From contig NZ_AVPI01000045.1 in assembly GCF_000768675.1 (NCBI RefSeq), positions 1 to 64,000 on the forward strand: 64,000 nucleotides of DNA, written 5' to 3'. The DNA comes from Knoellia flava TL1. Its GTDB lineage: Bacteria; Actinomycetota; Actinomycetes; Actinomycetales; Dermatophilaceae. A program made the translations under genes and the position numbers. The notes beneath the pieces were generated by a model. It was not told the origin of the DNA. It saw only the letters and a program-made list of their open reading frames with translations, and ran no database searches. Each line of letters opens with the position of its first letter. Within the stretch, counting starts at the first letter, position 1. Shown piece after piece: positions 1-9,099 of this stretch.

Positions 1-1
1 C

Positions 2-1159
2 TCGGCTCCGGCCGCCCCGGCGACGGTATCCGGCGCCGCGACGTCGCCCGACGCAGATGTCCCCGCCGGATCGGCGCCCGACGGTGGGGCAACCCCCGTG
101 GCACCCCGGGTGCAGCCGTCCGTCCAGCCCGACGAGCGGCCGCAGCACGCCGGCGTCCCCGTCGTCATGCCCGTCGTGCCCGACCGTGGGCCGTCCGGCC
201 CGCCGCCCCACGACGAGCCACCGCCCGAGGAGCACGACCTGCCGGAGGAGCCGGAGTTCATCGAACCCGCTCAGCCCCAGCAGCGCGAACAGAGCCGCCC
301 GGTCCCGCCGCAGCGCGATGGAGACGGACCGCAGGCTGGTCCCCCTGGGCACCCGAGCCCGGCGCCGCACCCGCAGACGATGCCGTCCCGGACGCCCGGG
401 TCGCCGCCGGCGGGGGGCGCGCCCGCACACACGCCGGGTGGGCTCGACACCGCCGCCATCCGACGGTCGTGGCCCGACATCCTCGCCAAGGTCTTCGAGC
501 TGCGACGGACGACGTGGACCTTCGTCTCCGAGCACGCCCAGGTGCTCGACTACGACGGCGAGCGTCTCCTGCTCGGCATCGCGACGACCGGTCTGGCCAA
601 CACCTTCCGCCGGGGTCCGCACGCGACCTACGTCCAGCAGGCCCTCATCGACGTGCTCGGCATCGACGCCAAGGTCGAGGGCGTCCCCGCCGACGGGTCC
701 GCGATCGGCGGGACGGTGGGCGTGCCGACGATCGACCCCAACCGACCCGACCCCGTGCCGCAGGCCCAGCCCGAGCGCCCGGCTGCCCCGCAGCAGTCGG
801 CCCAGGCCCGGGCCGAGGCCAACGGCGCCGCCGCGAGTGACGCGGCGAACCGCGGAGGCGAGCCGACGGCATACGTGCCGAGCCAGCCGCCCACGACGCA
901 ACCGGACTGGGGCAGCGGTGGTGACGGGACCGGTGCCGCGCCGGCGTGGGCGACGTCGGACGGGTCCGACACGCCGATCAGTCCCTTCGCGCGGGCACGG
1001 GAGGTCGTGGCCGCCGAGCCCGACCCCGATGAGACGCCTGTCGCCGATGACTCCGCGATCAGCGACGATGACGAGGACATCGAGGGCCTCGGCGAGGTCG
1101 GTGTCCCCGTCGTGGAGCGAGTCCTGGGCGGGAAGGTCATCTCCGAAGAGGACGCATGA
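2..1159 (+). CDS. dnaX: DNA polymerase III subunit gamma/tau, C-terminal part (partial)
   Basis: Open from the left edge with no start in the window, so the gene is truncated 5'. The visible part is a long Pro/Ala/Gln-rich linker. It is followed by a folded segment (roughly bases 440-700) starting with RRSWPDILAKVFELRRTTW and including a LLLGIATTGLANTF strand pattern, as in the tau C-terminal domain of actinobacterial DnaX. An acidic tail follows. DnaX is the clamp-loader ATPase subunit; its AAA+ domain would lie outside the window. recR nearby supports the call, because dnaX and recR are commonly linked. The stop overlaps the next start by 4 bp (ATGA). Confidence 0.82.
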   Translation, partial: SAPAAPATVSGAATSPDADVPAGSAPDGGATPVAPRVQPSVQPDERPQHAGVPVVMPVVPDRGPSGPPPHDEPPPEEHDLPEEPEFIEPAQPQQREQSRPVPPQRDGDGPQAGPPGHPSPAPHPQTMPSRTPGSPPAGGAPAHTPGGLDTAAIRRSWPDILAKVFELRRTTWTFVSEHAQVLDYDGERLLLGIATTGLANTFRRGPHATYVQQALIDVLGIDAKVEGVPADGSAIGGTVGVPTIDPNRPDPVPQAQPERPAAPQQSAQARAEANGAAASDAANRGGEPTAYVPSQPPTTQPDWGSGGDGTGAAPAWATSDGSDTPISPFARAREVVAAEPDPDETPVADDSAISDDDEDIEGLGEVGVPVVERVLGGKVISEEDA

Positions 1160-1839
1160 GCACCTACTACTGGGTGAGCCGCACCGCGGTGATGTCGCTG
1201 GCCCACGCGATCTGGCGTCCCACGATCCTCGGCAAGGACAACGTGCCCAGGACCGGCGGCGTGCTTCTCGCGAGCAACCACCTGTCGTTCATCGACTCGT
1301 TCGCCATCCCGGTGGCCGCTCCGCGCAAGGTCTCGTTCCTCGCCAAGGCGGAGTACTTCACGGGCACCGGCGTGCGCGGCCGCTTCGTGCGCGGCTTCAT
1401 GGAGGCCGGAGACGCCATCCCTGTCGACCGCGACAGCTCGAGCAACGCCAAGGACTCGCTCGACCTCGCGCTCGAGGTGCTCCGTGCGGGCAAGGCGTTC
1501 GGCATCTATCCCGAGGGCACACGCTCGCGCGACGGCCGCCTCTACCGTGGGCGCACCGGGGTCGCGTTCCTCTCGCTCACCGCAGGCGTCCCCGTCGTGC
1601 CGGTCGGCCTCATCGGCACCGACAAGGTCCAGCCCGTCGGTGCCCGCGGGCTCAAGCTGGCCGACGTCACCGTGGCCTTCGGGTCACCGATTCAGCCGTC
1701 CGCGTATGCCGGCCTGCCCGCCGGCCGCGCCCGTCGCCAGCTCACCGACGACGTCATGGACGCCATCGCCGCCCTCACCGGGCAGGAGCGCGCCGACACC
1801 TACAACGAGCGCCCCGCCACCGACGACCCCGACGACTGA
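1156..1839 (+). CDS. 1-acyl-sn-glycerol-3-phosphate acyltransferase family protein (PlsC-like)
   Basis: 227 aa. It carries the acyltransferase motif NHLSFID (N41, H42, D47: the HX4D catalytic pair). A second block, YPEGTRSRDG, matches the EGTRS motif that binds glycerol phosphate. These place it in the LPLAT/PlsC family, which acylates lysophosphatidate in membrane phospholipid synthesis. The length is typical of short actinobacterial members. The ATG overlaps the dnaX stop by 4 bp, implying translational coupling. In many bacteria the small ebfC/ybaB gene occupies this slot between dnaX and recR; none is visible here. The exact acyl acceptor cannot be read from sequence. Confidence 0.88.
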   Translation: MSTYYWVSRTAVMSLAHAIWRPTILGKDNVPRTGGVLLASNHLSFIDSFAIPVAAPRKVSFLAKAEYFTGTGVRGRFVRGFMEAGDAIPVDRDSSSNAKDSLDLALEVLRAGKAFGIYPEGTRSRDGRLYRGRTGVAFLSLTAGVPVVPVGLIGTDKVQPVGARGLKLADVTVAFGSPIQPSAYAGLPAGRARRQLTDDVMDAIAALTGQERADTYNERPATDDPDD

Positions 1840-1915
1840 CCTCAGCTTCTGCTCCCCATGAGGGAACGTTGCGGGTCCGGAGGGAAATGTTCCGTCCGGA
1901 TCCTTCACCTTCCCT

Positions 1916-1957
1916 CCGTATGCCGACGCCCTCGTATGCCGGGACCTCCGTATGCCG
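1916..1957. repeat. Triple cluster of the GTATGCCG word
   Basis: Three same-orientation copies start at 1918, 1934 and 1950, spaced 16 bp apart, in the 171-bp gap between the acyltransferase and recR. It is the densest cluster in the window of a word that recurs about 50 times (see findings). No gene is visible in this gap. The 16-bp spacing does not match one or two helical turns. Confidence 0.85.
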
Positions 1958-2010
1958 TGACGCCCGTGCGGGAGGCCGCCGCCGGGTGCGCCGTGGCCTA
2001 GGCTCGGGGT

Positions 2011-2610
2011 GTGTACGAAGGCGCAGTGCAGGACCTCATCGACGAACTCGGCCGACTTCCGGGTGTCGGGCCCAAGAGTGCGCAGCGCATCGCCTTCCAC
2101 CTGCTCCAGTCCGACGCCGTCGACGTGCAGCGCCTCACCGACGCGCTCACCCAGGTCAAGGCCAAGGTCCGCTTCTGCGTGACGTGCCACAACATCGCCG
2201 AGTCGGAGCAGTGCCGGATCTGCGCCGACCCCCGCCGTGACGCGACGAGCATCTGCGTCGTCGAGGAGCCGAAGGACGTCGTCGCCATCGAGCGGACGCG
2301 CGAGTTCCGCGGGCGCTACCACGTGCTCGGCGGTGCCATCAGCCCCATCGACGGCATCGGCCCCGACGACCTCACCTTCCGCGAGCTCATGACCAGGCTC
2401 GCGAGCGGCGAGGTCACCGAGATCATCATCGCCACCGACCCCAACCTCGAGGGCGAGGCGACGGCGAGCTACCTCGCGCGCTTCCTCAAGGGCATGGACA
2501 TCAAGGTCACCCGCCTCGCGTCCGGCCTGCCGGTCGGTGGCGACCTCGAGTACGCCGACGAGGTGACGCTCGGTCGCGCCTTCGAGGGACGGAGGCTCCT
2601 CGATGCCTGA
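2011..2610 (+). CDS. recR: Recombination mediator protein RecR
   Basis: 199 aa, full length for RecR. In order: the N-terminal helix-hairpin-helix ([20 protein letters not shown]), the four-Cys zinc motif (FCVTCHNI...CRIC), and the Toprim domain ([14 protein letters not shown], then [15 protein letters not shown]). RecR works with RecF/RecO to load RecA onto SSB-coated gaps. GTG start at 2011; no earlier in-frame start keeps the conserved N-terminus. The 3' end overlaps the next gene by 8 bp, so the two are probably co-transcribed. Confidence 0.97.
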   Translation: MYEGAVQDLIDELGRLPGVGPKSAQRIAFHLLQSDAVDVQRLTDALTQVKAKVRFCVTCHNIAESEQCRICADPRRDATSICVVEEPKDVVAIERTREFRGRYHVLGGAISPIDGIGPDDLTFRELMTRLASGEVTEIIIATDPNLEGEATASYLARFLKGMDIKVTRLASGLPVGGDLEYADEVTLGRAFEGRRLLDA

Positions 2611-3211
2611 CGAGCCCGCCGGCCCGGACGCAGCCGCCGAGCAGCAGGCGGCGGACACGATGTCCGACCTCCGCGCGCTGGCCGACGACTCGGCCCACGA
2701 GGCCCGCACCTACCTCGCCACCGTCACCGACATCGCGTCCGGCGCCAACCCGGCGGCCGCGCTCCCGCTCGGTCTCCTCGCGCTCTCGCAGGTGCTCGTC
2801 ATGGGCGCACGGCTCGGGGCGATCGAGGACATCGTCCCGGAGGACCGGTTCGAGGTGGACCCCGGCCCGGACGTCGAGCTCGACCCGCTGCGTGAGAGCC
2901 TCACGAACCTCCTCGAGGGCCTCGACGAGTACGCCGACGTCGTCGACCCGGTCACCGAGCCCGAGCTGACGACGGGGTCGGTCTCGAACGACCTCACCGT
3001 CGTGGCCTCCGCGCTCGCCCATGGCCTGCGCCACTACGACGAGGGCCGGATCCTCGAGGCGCTGTGGTGGTGGCAGTTCAGCTACCTGTCCGACTGGGGC
3101 GAGCGGGCGGCGAGTGCGCTGCGGGTGCTCCAGGCCCTCCTCGCCCACGTCCGGCTCGACGCCGACGCCGACGCGGTCTCCGAGGCGGAGTTCGACGCCC
3201 TCCACCCCTGA
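2603..3211 (+). CDS. DUF5063 domain-containing protein
   Basis: 202 aa, acidic, with no signal peptide or membrane segment. The body matches the actinobacterial DUF5063 family that commonly follows recR: an N-terminal helical region ([16 protein letters not shown]), then [14 protein letters not shown], then a Trp-rich end ([18 protein letters not shown]). Function is unknown. The ATG overlaps recR by 8 bp, so it sits in the recR operon; a link to recombination is only suggested by this. The stop lies in a small dyad shared with the convergent ABC gene. Confidence 0.8.
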   Translation: MPDEPAGPDAAAEQQAADTMSDLRALADDSAHEARTYLATVTDIASGANPAAALPLGLLALSQVLVMGARLGAIEDIVPEDRFEVDPGPDVELDPLRESLTNLLEGLDEYADVVDPVTEPELTTGSVSNDLTVVASALAHGLRHYDEGRILEALWWWQFSYLSDWGERAASALRVLQALLAHVRLDADADAVSEAEFDALHP

Positions 3212-3228
3212 GGCGGACCCCCCTCAGG
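3207..3228. terminator. Small dyad overlapping two convergent stop codons
   Basis: CCTGAGG (3207-3213) pairs with CCTCAGG (3222-3228) across an 8-nt loop. The TGA inside the left arm is the DUF5063 stop, and the TCA inside the right arm is the stop of the convergent ABC permease. The stem is short (7 bp) and has no U-tract, so it is a possible bidirectional terminator only. Confidence 0.45.
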
Positions 3229-4384
3229 CGATGCGGGTGCCGCTCGGCAGGCGTCGGACCGGGGTGCGCACGCGGCGCTCGGCTACGACGACCGAGGTGA
3301 GCCCGAGCGCACCGAGGAACGCGAGTCCCCACGGCCACACCGGGTTGGCGTCGCGCCTGGCCCGGTCGGCGGCATCCTGCGCCTTCTCCCGGGCCTCGAA
3401 CGCCGCGTCCGTCGTGGCGCTGTCGCCGACCGGCGAGCCCGCCTCGGGCAGGAACGAGCACTCGTCGCGCACGCCCCCCTCGCCCGGTCCGGCCTTCGCG
3501 TCCCGCGAGCCGTCGCTGATCCACCGCATCGGGGTGAAGCCACCGGTGAACGTGCCGGTCTCGGCAAGCCGCGAGGGTGCGGCGTCGGCGACGACGACGA
3601 AGGGGTTGACCGCGAGCAGCGGCCAGATCCGGTCGGTGCGCGAGGCCTGCTCGGTGCGCGTGAACTCCTCGCAGTCGGCCTGCGTCGGCTGGAGCACGAA
3701 GCCCTCGGCGCCGGGCTCCGACGTCACCGGAGGCTCGATCTCGGAGGCCCAGTAGCTCTCGGGCACCCCGTTGACCCTCACCGTCACGGTGTCGGTGAGC
3801 AGCACCGCCGTGAGCAGGAACCCGATGAGCGAGCCGAAGACGAGCGCGGCCAGCGTGAGGTAGGTGAGCACCGCCGACGCCACCGGGCGGGCCGTGAGCG
3901 TCGAGAACATGAGGCCCACCGCCGCCACGACCGCGAGCACGACGACGAGCACGAGCAGCGAGAGCAGGATCCGCCCGACGGAGAGCCCGCCCGCGACCCA
4001 CGCCCACGCGAGGAAGGGCAACGCAGTGGCGAGGAAGACCATCGACACGACCCACGACGCCAGCAGCTTGCCGAGGACGAGCTCCCACGAGGTGACGAGC
4101 GTCGTCTGGAGCGTCGCGAGCACCCCGTGCTCCCGGTCGCCGTTGACAGTGGTCGCGGTGAGCGAGGGCACGACGAGCATCCCGAGCATGAGCACGAAGA
4201 ACGTCGTCACGTCATAGAGCGAGGGCCCGGACGCGAAGCTCTCACCACGCACCGCCCGCCACGACGCGAACGTCACGAGCGCGATGACGACGAACCACGC
4301 GCCGAGGACGATCGGCCAGCGCGACGTCCTCCGGCGCTGCACGAGCTCGAGCCGCGCCACCGTCCACAGCCGTCGCAGGTTCAC
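3224..4384 (-). CDS. ABC transporter permease (ABC-2 type)
   Basis: 386 aa from the GTG at 4384. An N-terminal cytoplasmic basic stretch (RRLWTVARLELVQRRRTSRWP) leads into TM1 (IVLGAWFVVIALVTFASW). About five more hydrophobic segments follow, with a large loop and a last TM near the C-terminus: the ABC-2/NatB-like topology. The segment TVNGDREHGVLATL resembles the conserved cytoplasmic coupling region of ABC-2 permeases. The start overlaps the ATPase stop by 3 bp, so the two form a translationally coupled exporter. The substrate is not identifiable. A longer upstream reading is Arg-rich shadow sequence inside the ATPase gene. Confidence 0.85.
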   Translation of the reverse strand: MNLRRLWTVARLELVQRRRTSRWPIVLGAWFVVIALVTFASWRAVRGESFASGPSLYDVTTFFVLMLGMLVVPSLTATTVNGDREHGVLATLQTTLVTSWELVLGKLLASWVVSMVFLATALPFLAWAWVAGGLSVGRILLSLLVLVVVLAVVAAVGLMFSTLTARPVASAVLTYLTLAALVFGSLIGFLLTAVLLTDTVTVRVNGVPESYWASEIEPPVTSEPGAEGFVLQPTQADCEEFTRTEQASRTDRIWPLLAVNPFVVVADAAPSRLAETGTFTGGFTPMRWISDGSRDAKAGPGEGGVRDECSFLPEAGSPVGDSATTDAAFEAREKAQDAADRARRDANPVWPWGLAFLGALGLTSVVVAERRVRTPVRRLPSGTRIA

Positions 4385-5313
4385 TGCCGGTCCTCCGTCG
4401 CCGCGAGGTAGGCCGCTTCCATCTCGCCGTGGAGCGGTGCGTATGCCGTGACGCGAGCGCCGCTGCCGCCGAGCCTCACGAGGAGCTCGGCAGCGTCGGT
4501 GTCGCCTGCGAGCTCGACGTCGACGGCGGTGCCCGCGTCGCGCCATGGCAGCCCCTCGTCGGCGAGGAAGGCCACGAGGCGAGCCCGGTCGAGCGCCGAG
4601 ATCCGCCAGGTGCGCGACACCGGGGCAGCGCCGTCCACGGCCTGGGTCTCGACGGTGCGACCGCGCGAGACGATGACGGCGCGGTCGGCCATCTCCTGGA
4701 GCTCGGTGAGGATGTGGCTCGACACGAGGACGGTCGTCCCGGCGGCGGCGAGGCCGCGCACGAGGTCGCGCAGCTCGATCCGGCTGCGCGGGTCGAGGCC
4801 GGAGGCGGGCTCGTCGAGCAGCAGGGTCGTCGGGCGGTGGAGCAGCGCGCGGGCCATGCCGAGCCGCTGCTTCTGGCCGCGCGAGAGGACCCGGGCCCGC
4901 CGGTCGGCGAGGTCGGCCAGGTGCACCTGTTCGAGGACCTCGTCGGTGCGGGCGCGCGCCTCGGCCGCCGGCAGGTCGTAGGCGGCGCCGATCGTGTGGA
5001 GCACCTCGCGCACGGTGAGGGCGTCCCAGGTCCCGAACCCGTCAGGCATCCAGCCGATCCGGCGGCGCACCTCCCGAGGCTCGTCCACCGGCGAGAAGCC
5101 GTCGATGGTGATCGTCCCGCGGTCGGGCACGAGGAGGGTCGCGAGCATGAGGAGAAGGGTCGTCTTGCCGGCGCCGTTCGGCCCGATGAGCGCGGTGACC
5201 TCGCCGGGCCGCGCGACGAGCGAGATGTCGTCGACCGCGACGACGTCGCCGAAGGCCCGGTGCACCCCGGTCACGACGATCCCGCCGGTGGCCCCTGCCC
5301 CATCGGAACTCAT
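4381..5313 (-). CDS. ABC transporter ATP-binding protein
   Basis: 310 aa from the ATG at 5313. A single nucleotide-binding domain shows Walker A GPNGAGKTT, signature LSRGQKQR, Walker B LLLDEPASGLD and the switch His in SSHILTE. About 90 extra C-terminal residues follow, as in the CcmA/NatA class that pairs with ABC-2 permeases. It powers the permease encoded immediately downstream. One copy of the GTATGCCG word lies in its 3' end. The reading frame continues upstream without a plausible start. Confidence 0.93.
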   Translation of the reverse strand: MSSDGAGATGGIVVTGVHRAFGDVVAVDDISLVARPGEVTALIGPNGAGKTTLLLMLATLLVPDRGTITIDGFSPVDEPREVRRRIGWMPDGFGTWDALTVREVLHTIGAAYDLPAAEARARTDEVLEQVHLADLADRRARVLSRGQKQRLGMARALLHRPTTLLLDEPASGLDPRSRIELRDLVRGLAAAGTTVLVSSHILTELQEMADRAVIVSRGRTVETQAVDGAAPVSRTWRISALDRARLVAFLADEGLPWRDAGTAVDVELAGDTDAAELLVRLGGSGARVTAYAPLHGEMEAAYLAATEDRQ

Positions 5314-5421
5314 GCCGAGCACAGTAGGTGCCGGGACGGCATACGAGGTGGAGGATCGTCGAAGTCGACACCGAACCGCGACGCTGGATCTCAGGTGCGG
5401 TGGAGGTGGTGGAATCGGGTC

Positions 5422-6258
5422 ATGAACGACCCGTGGACCGTCGACCGCCTCGACCTCGACGCCTACCTCGCGCGCACCGGCGCCGCCGCGCAGGCTCCGG
5501 GCATCGACGCGCTCGCGCGGCTGCAGCTCGCGCACGCCCTCACCTTCACGTTCGACAACCTCGACGTCCTCCTCGGCACCCACCCCGGTGTCGGGCTCGA
5601 GGCGGTGCAGGAGAAGTTCGTCGGTCGTGGCCGTGGCGGCTACTGCTTCGAGCACGCGACGCTCTTCGGTGCCGTTCTCGAACGACTCGGGTATGCCGTC
5701 ACCCGTCACCTCGGGCGCGTGGGCGACGTCGCGACGACCCCACGCACGCACCTCGTCCTCGTCGTCGACCTCGACGGGCAGCGGCTCCTCGTCGACCCCG
5801 GCATCGGCCGCCCACCGCTCGGCCCGGTGCCGCTCGTCGACGGGGCAGAGGTCGTGTGGAGCGGCTGGCGCCACCGGGTGCGCGACGTCGGCGCCGGTTC
5901 ATGGGCGCTCGACCGCCTCGTCCACGGGCGGTGGGAGTACGTGCACACCGCCGACGCGCTGCCCGTCCAGCCCGTCGACGTCGAGATGGGCCACCTCTGG
6001 ACGAGCAGCCACCCCCGCAGCCATTTCCGGTCGACCCTCATGTGCACGCGCCACGGCACCGACGACGACGGCGGCTCGCGCGTGACGACCCTGAGCCTGG
6101 ACGGTGTCTCGGTGCGCCGACCCGATCGGCCCACCGAGCACGCCGACCTCGGCGAGGTCTCGATCGCCGGTGTCCTCGACGACCTCGGGGCCCACCTGAC
6201 CGCGGCCGAGATCGACCGTCTCGAGGTCGTCGTCGGCGACCTGCTCGACGCACGCTGA
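5422..6258 (+). CDS. nat: Arylamine N-acetyltransferase
   Basis: 278 aa, the family's usual length. The catalytic triad is visible: Cys75 in [10 protein letters not shown], His110 in RTHLVLVV and Asp125 in VDPGIGRPP. NATs transfer acetyl from acetyl-CoA to arylamines and hydrazines through the Cys. The ATG at 5422 gives the normal N-terminus; the longer upstream open frame is antisense to the ABC ATPase. The gene is divergent from the ABC genes, across a 108-bp gap holding one GGCATAC word. It stands alone, and no substrate-specific partner is visible. Confidence 0.93.
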   Translation: MNDPWTVDRLDLDAYLARTGAAAQAPGIDALARLQLAHALTFTFDNLDVLLGTHPGVGLEAVQEKFVGRGRGGYCFEHATLFGAVLERLGYAVTRHLGRVGDVATTPRTHLVLVVDLDGQRLLVDPGIGRPPLGPVPLVDGAEVVWSGWRHRVRDVGAGSWALDRLVHGRWEYVHTADALPVQPVDVEMGHLWTSSHPRSHFRSTLMCTRHGTDDDGGSRVTTLSLDGVSVRRPDRPTEHADLGEVSIAGVLDDLGAHLTAAEIDRLEVVVGDLLDAR

Positions 6259-6398
6259 GACCGGCACACCTCCAGTGGCGCCGAGTCGTGGCGGCAGCGC
6301 GCGGTGACGGACCGGCATACGGGCGTGGGACCGGCCGGTCGAGCACGTCGTTAGACTCGCTGCCGACCAGACTCCGCGACCACCGCAGGAGAGTGCAC

Positions 6399-7682
6399 GT
6401 GCCCATCGTCGTCCAGAAGTACGGCGGCTCCTCGCTCGCCGATGCCGAGAGCATCAAGCGTGTCGCTCGCCGCATCGCCGAGACGCGCAAGGCCGGCAAC
6501 GACGTCGTCGTCGCCGTGTCCGCGATGGGCGACTCCACGGACGAGCTGCTCGACCTCGCGCAGGACGTGAGCCCGCTGCCGCCCCCGCGCGAGCTCGACA
6601 TGCTCATGACCGCCGGCGAGCGGATCAGCATGGCGCTCGTGGCGATGGCGATCCACGACCTCGGGATGAGCGCCCGCTCGTTCACCGGCAGCCAGGCCGG
6701 GGTCATCACCGACGAGGCGCACGGCAAGGCCAAGATCATCGACGTCACCCCCGGTCGCATCACCGAGGCGCTCGACAAGGGCCACGTCGTCATCGTCGCC
6801 GGCTTCCAGGGCGTGAGCCAGACGACCAAGGAGATCACCACCCTCGGTCGTGGCGGCACGGACACGACCGCCGTCGCGCTCGCGGCCGCGCTGCGTGCGG
6901 ACGTGTGCGAGATCTACACCGACGTCGACGGCGTCTTCACGGCCGATCCGCGCATCGTGCCGAAGGCCCGCAAGATCGACCGCATCTCCGCCGAGGAGAT
7001 GCTCGAGCTCGCGGCGTGCGGCTCCAAGGTGCTGCACCTCCGCAGCGTCGAGTACGCCCGCCGCTACGACATCCCCATCCACGTCCGCTCCTCCTTCACG
7101 CCGAAGGAGGGCACCATCGTCACCGACCAGCCCGGCTCCGAGGGCACCGAAGGAGAAGCCGTGGAAGCCCCGATCATCGCCGGCGTCGCACACGACCGCA
7201 GCGAGGCCAAGATCACCGTCGTCGGTGTCCCGGACCAGAAGGGCAAGGCGGCCGAGATCTTCACCGCTGTTGCCGCCTCCGAGGCCAACATCGACATGAT
7301 CGTCCAGAACGTCTCGGCCACCGACACGGGCCTCACCGACATCTCGTTCACGCTGCCCAAGACCGACGGTCAGGGCGCGATGGAGGCGCTCCAGGCCATC
7401 CAGGGCCCGGTGGGCTTCAGCGGGCTGCAGTACGACGACCAGATCGGCAAGCTCTCGCTCGTCGGCGCCGGGATGCGCTCCAACCCCGGTGTCTCCGCGA
7501 CCTTCTTCCGTGCGCTGGCTGAGGCCGGGGTCAACATCGAGATGATCTCGACCTCCGAGATCCGGATCTCGGTCGTCACCCGCAGCGAGCTGCTCGACGA
7601 CGCCGTGCGGGCCGTGCACACCGCCTTCGGGCTCGACTCCGAGGAGGGCGAGGCGGTCGTCTACGCCGGCACGGGCCGCTGA
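6399..7682 (+). CDS. lysC: Aspartate kinase
   Basis: 427 aa from the GTG at 6399, preceded by CAGGAGAG. The N-terminal kinase domain shows QKYGGSS, the TAGERIS helix and [11 protein letters not shown]. Two C-terminal ACT domains follow (AKITVVG... and KLSLVGAGM...), the usual site of Lys/Thr feedback control. The enzyme makes aspartyl-phosphate, the first step to Lys, Met, Thr and diaminopimelate. The next gene is the asd homologue, the classical lysC-asd pair, with a 74-bp gap. An internal start for the beta subunit lies in frame (see next entry). The gene is complete and looks intact. Confidence 0.97.
   Translation: MPIVVQKYGGSSLADAESIKRVARRIAETRKAGNDVVVAVSAMGDSTDELLDLAQDVSPLPPPRELDMLMTAGERISMALVAMAIHDLGMSARSFTGSQAGVITDEAHGKAKIIDVTPGRITEALDKGHVVIVAGFQGVSQTTKEITTLGRGGTDTTAVALAAALRADVCEIYTDVDGVFTADPRIVPKARKIDRISAEEMLELAACGSKVLHLRSVEYARRYDIPIHVRSSFTPKEGTIVTDQPGSEGTEGEAVEAPIIAGVAHDRSEAKITVVGVPDQKGKAAEIFTAVAASEANIDMIVQNVSATDTGLTDISFTLPKTDGQGAMEALQAIQGPVGFSGLQYDDQIGKLSLVGAGMRSNPGVSATFFRALAEAGVNIEMISTSEIRISVVTRSELLDDAVRAVHTAFGLDSEEGEAVVYAGTGR
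7149..7163 (+). promoter_or_regulatory. Internal ribosome binding site and start for aspartokinase beta subunit
   Basis: Within lysC, a strong Shine-Dalgarno sequence (GAAGGAGAA) is followed by an in-frame GTG at 7161. It would yield a 173-aa protein beginning [17 protein letters not shown], that is, only the two ACT domains. Corynebacterium lysC is known to encode alpha and beta subunits from such an internal start at the equivalent place. An alpha2beta2 enzyme is inferred here. Confidence 0.75.
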
Positions 7683-7756
7683 CCCGCGCCCGCGCCACTG
7701 AGCCGAGCCCGCACCGCTGAGCCGCGCCCGCGTCGCACCCCCGAGCCAGGAGCATC

Positions 7757-8818
7757 GTGACACCACCGCCACCCACCCTTGCCATCGTCGGGGCCACGGG
7801 CGCCGTCGGCACCGTCGTCCGTGACGTCCTGCCCGTGCGCCGCCATGTCTGGGGTGACGTGCGCCTCGCCGCCGGTGCCGAGGACGTCGGTTCCGTATGC
7901 CGTGTGGCCGGCGAGGACCTCACCATCGAGGCCCTGACCCCCGAGTTCTTCGACGGCGTCGACATCGCCGTCGTGGACATCCCGCCGGAGATCTCCGCGG
8001 AATGGGCAGGGGTGGCCGTCGAGCGCGGCGCCGTCGTCATCGACAACAGCCCGACGTTCCGGCGCGACCCGCAGGTCCCGCTCGTCGTCCCCGAGATCAA
8101 CCCCGAGTCGGTGAGCGAGCGCCCCCGCGGCATCATCGCCAACCCCGGTGCCACCGTCATGACGATGATCGACGTGCTCGCCGTGCTCCACGCGCAGTGG
8201 GAGCTCACCGAGCTCGTCGTCACGAGCTTCCAGGCGGCCTCGGGTCTCGGACGGGCCGGCATGGCGCGCCTGCACGACGAGATGGCCGTCGTCGGCGGCC
8301 AGCGCGACCTCGGCATGAGCCCGGGCGACGTCCGCCGGGTCATCGAGCACGAGCTCGGGCCCAGCCTCTTCGGCGGTCCCCTCGCGCTCAACGTCCTGCC
8401 CTTCGCCGGCTCGCACGTCGGCGACGGCTGGAGCTCGGAGGAGTCCAAGATCCGCCAGGAGACGCGCAAGATCCTCGGCATGCCCGACCTGCGCGTCTCG
8501 GCGACGTGCGTGCGGGTCCCGGTCGTCTCGACGCACTCGGTGTCGGTGCACGCAACCTTCGCCAAGCCGATCCAGGTCGACAAGGCCCGTCAGGCGCTCG
8601 TCGAGGCGCCGGCCGTCGTCGTCATGGACGACCCCGAGAACGGCGACTACCCCACGCCGGTCGACATCGTCGGTGCGGACCCGAGGTTCGTCGGGCGCAT
8701 GCGGCAGGCCATCGACTTCCCGCGCACGCTCGACCTCTTCGTCTGTGGTGACAACCTGCGCAAGGGCGCCGCGCTCAACATGCTCCAGACGGCCGAGCTC
8801 GTCGCCGCGACCCTCTGA
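7757..8818 (+). CDS. asd: Aspartate-semialdehyde dehydrogenase homologue lacking the catalytic Cys
   Basis: 353 aa, full length. It has the NADP-binding start (LAIVGATGAVGTVV), the conserved IDNSPTFR and VVPEINPE blocks, and a C-terminal CGDNLRKGAALN. It therefore belongs to the ASADH family, next to lysC as usual. However, where the family has its nucleophile (consensus NPNCT) this protein reads IANPGATV: residues 129-133 are N-P-G-A-T. Two codons differ from N-C, so a single read error is unlikely. Other Cys residues are not at this position. Either it is an inactive or regulatory paralogue with a true asd elsewhere, or it uses different chemistry. Family certain, activity doubtful. Confidence 0.85.
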   Translation: MTPPPPTLAIVGATGAVGTVVRDVLPVRRHVWGDVRLAAGAEDVGSVCRVAGEDLTIEALTPEFFDGVDIAVVDIPPEISAEWAGVAVERGAVVIDNSPTFRRDPQVPLVVPEINPESVSERPRGIIANPGATVMTMIDVLAVLHAQWELTELVVTSFQAASGLGRAGMARLHDEMAVVGGQRDLGMSPGDVRRVIEHELGPSLFGGPLALNVLPFAGSHVGDGWSSEESKIRQETRKILGMPDLRVSATCVRVPVVSTHSVSVHATFAKPIQVDKARQALVEAPAVVVMDDPENGDYPTPVDIVGADPRFVGRMRQAIDFPRTLDLFVCGDNLRKGAALNMLQTAELVAATL

Positions 8819-9014
8819 GCCGGAGTCGGCGGAGTCGTCTCCCACGGGGCGCAGCGCGACGCGGTCCGTGACGCGGGTCCGCCGCGCGGGCGCCTCTCCG
8901 CGTGCCTTGACCCCGGCGTGACCCTGCGGCCAGACGTCGGACACCTCGACCTGTCACCGTGCCTCTGCAGGAGCCGGGAAGGGCCTCGGTCTCGGGTTGG
9001 TGACGAAATGGGCG

Positions 9015-9041
9015 TGTTACTCCTGTGACTCATGTGACTCG
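9015..9041. repeat. Three tandem 9-bp repeats upstream of the LytR_C gene
   Basis: TGTTACTCC, TGTGACTCA and TGTGACTCG follow each other without a gap, 58 bp before the GTG at 9100. They lie in the 281-bp gap after asd, which otherwise shows no gene. Tandem head-to-tail sites next to a start suggest a binding array for a regulator. The 9-bp period is shorter than one helical turn, so occupancy of all three would wind round the helix. Confidence 0.7.
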
Positions 9042-9099
9042 TGGTGAGATTTGTCTGCGGCGTCGGGACGTGGCGTCGCAGGACCGGGAAGGAGTGACC

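Noticed and set aside
57-2240. 727-aa open frame across the dnaX, acyltransferase and recR genes
   Set aside because: Composition is Arg/Pro/Ser-rich, as expected for a shadow frame in GC-rich DNA; recR, dnaX and PlsC motifs are in other frames.
4429-5421. N-terminal extension of the NAT frame
   Set aside because: Lies antisense to the ABC ATPase; the NAT domain starts at the ATG at 5422.
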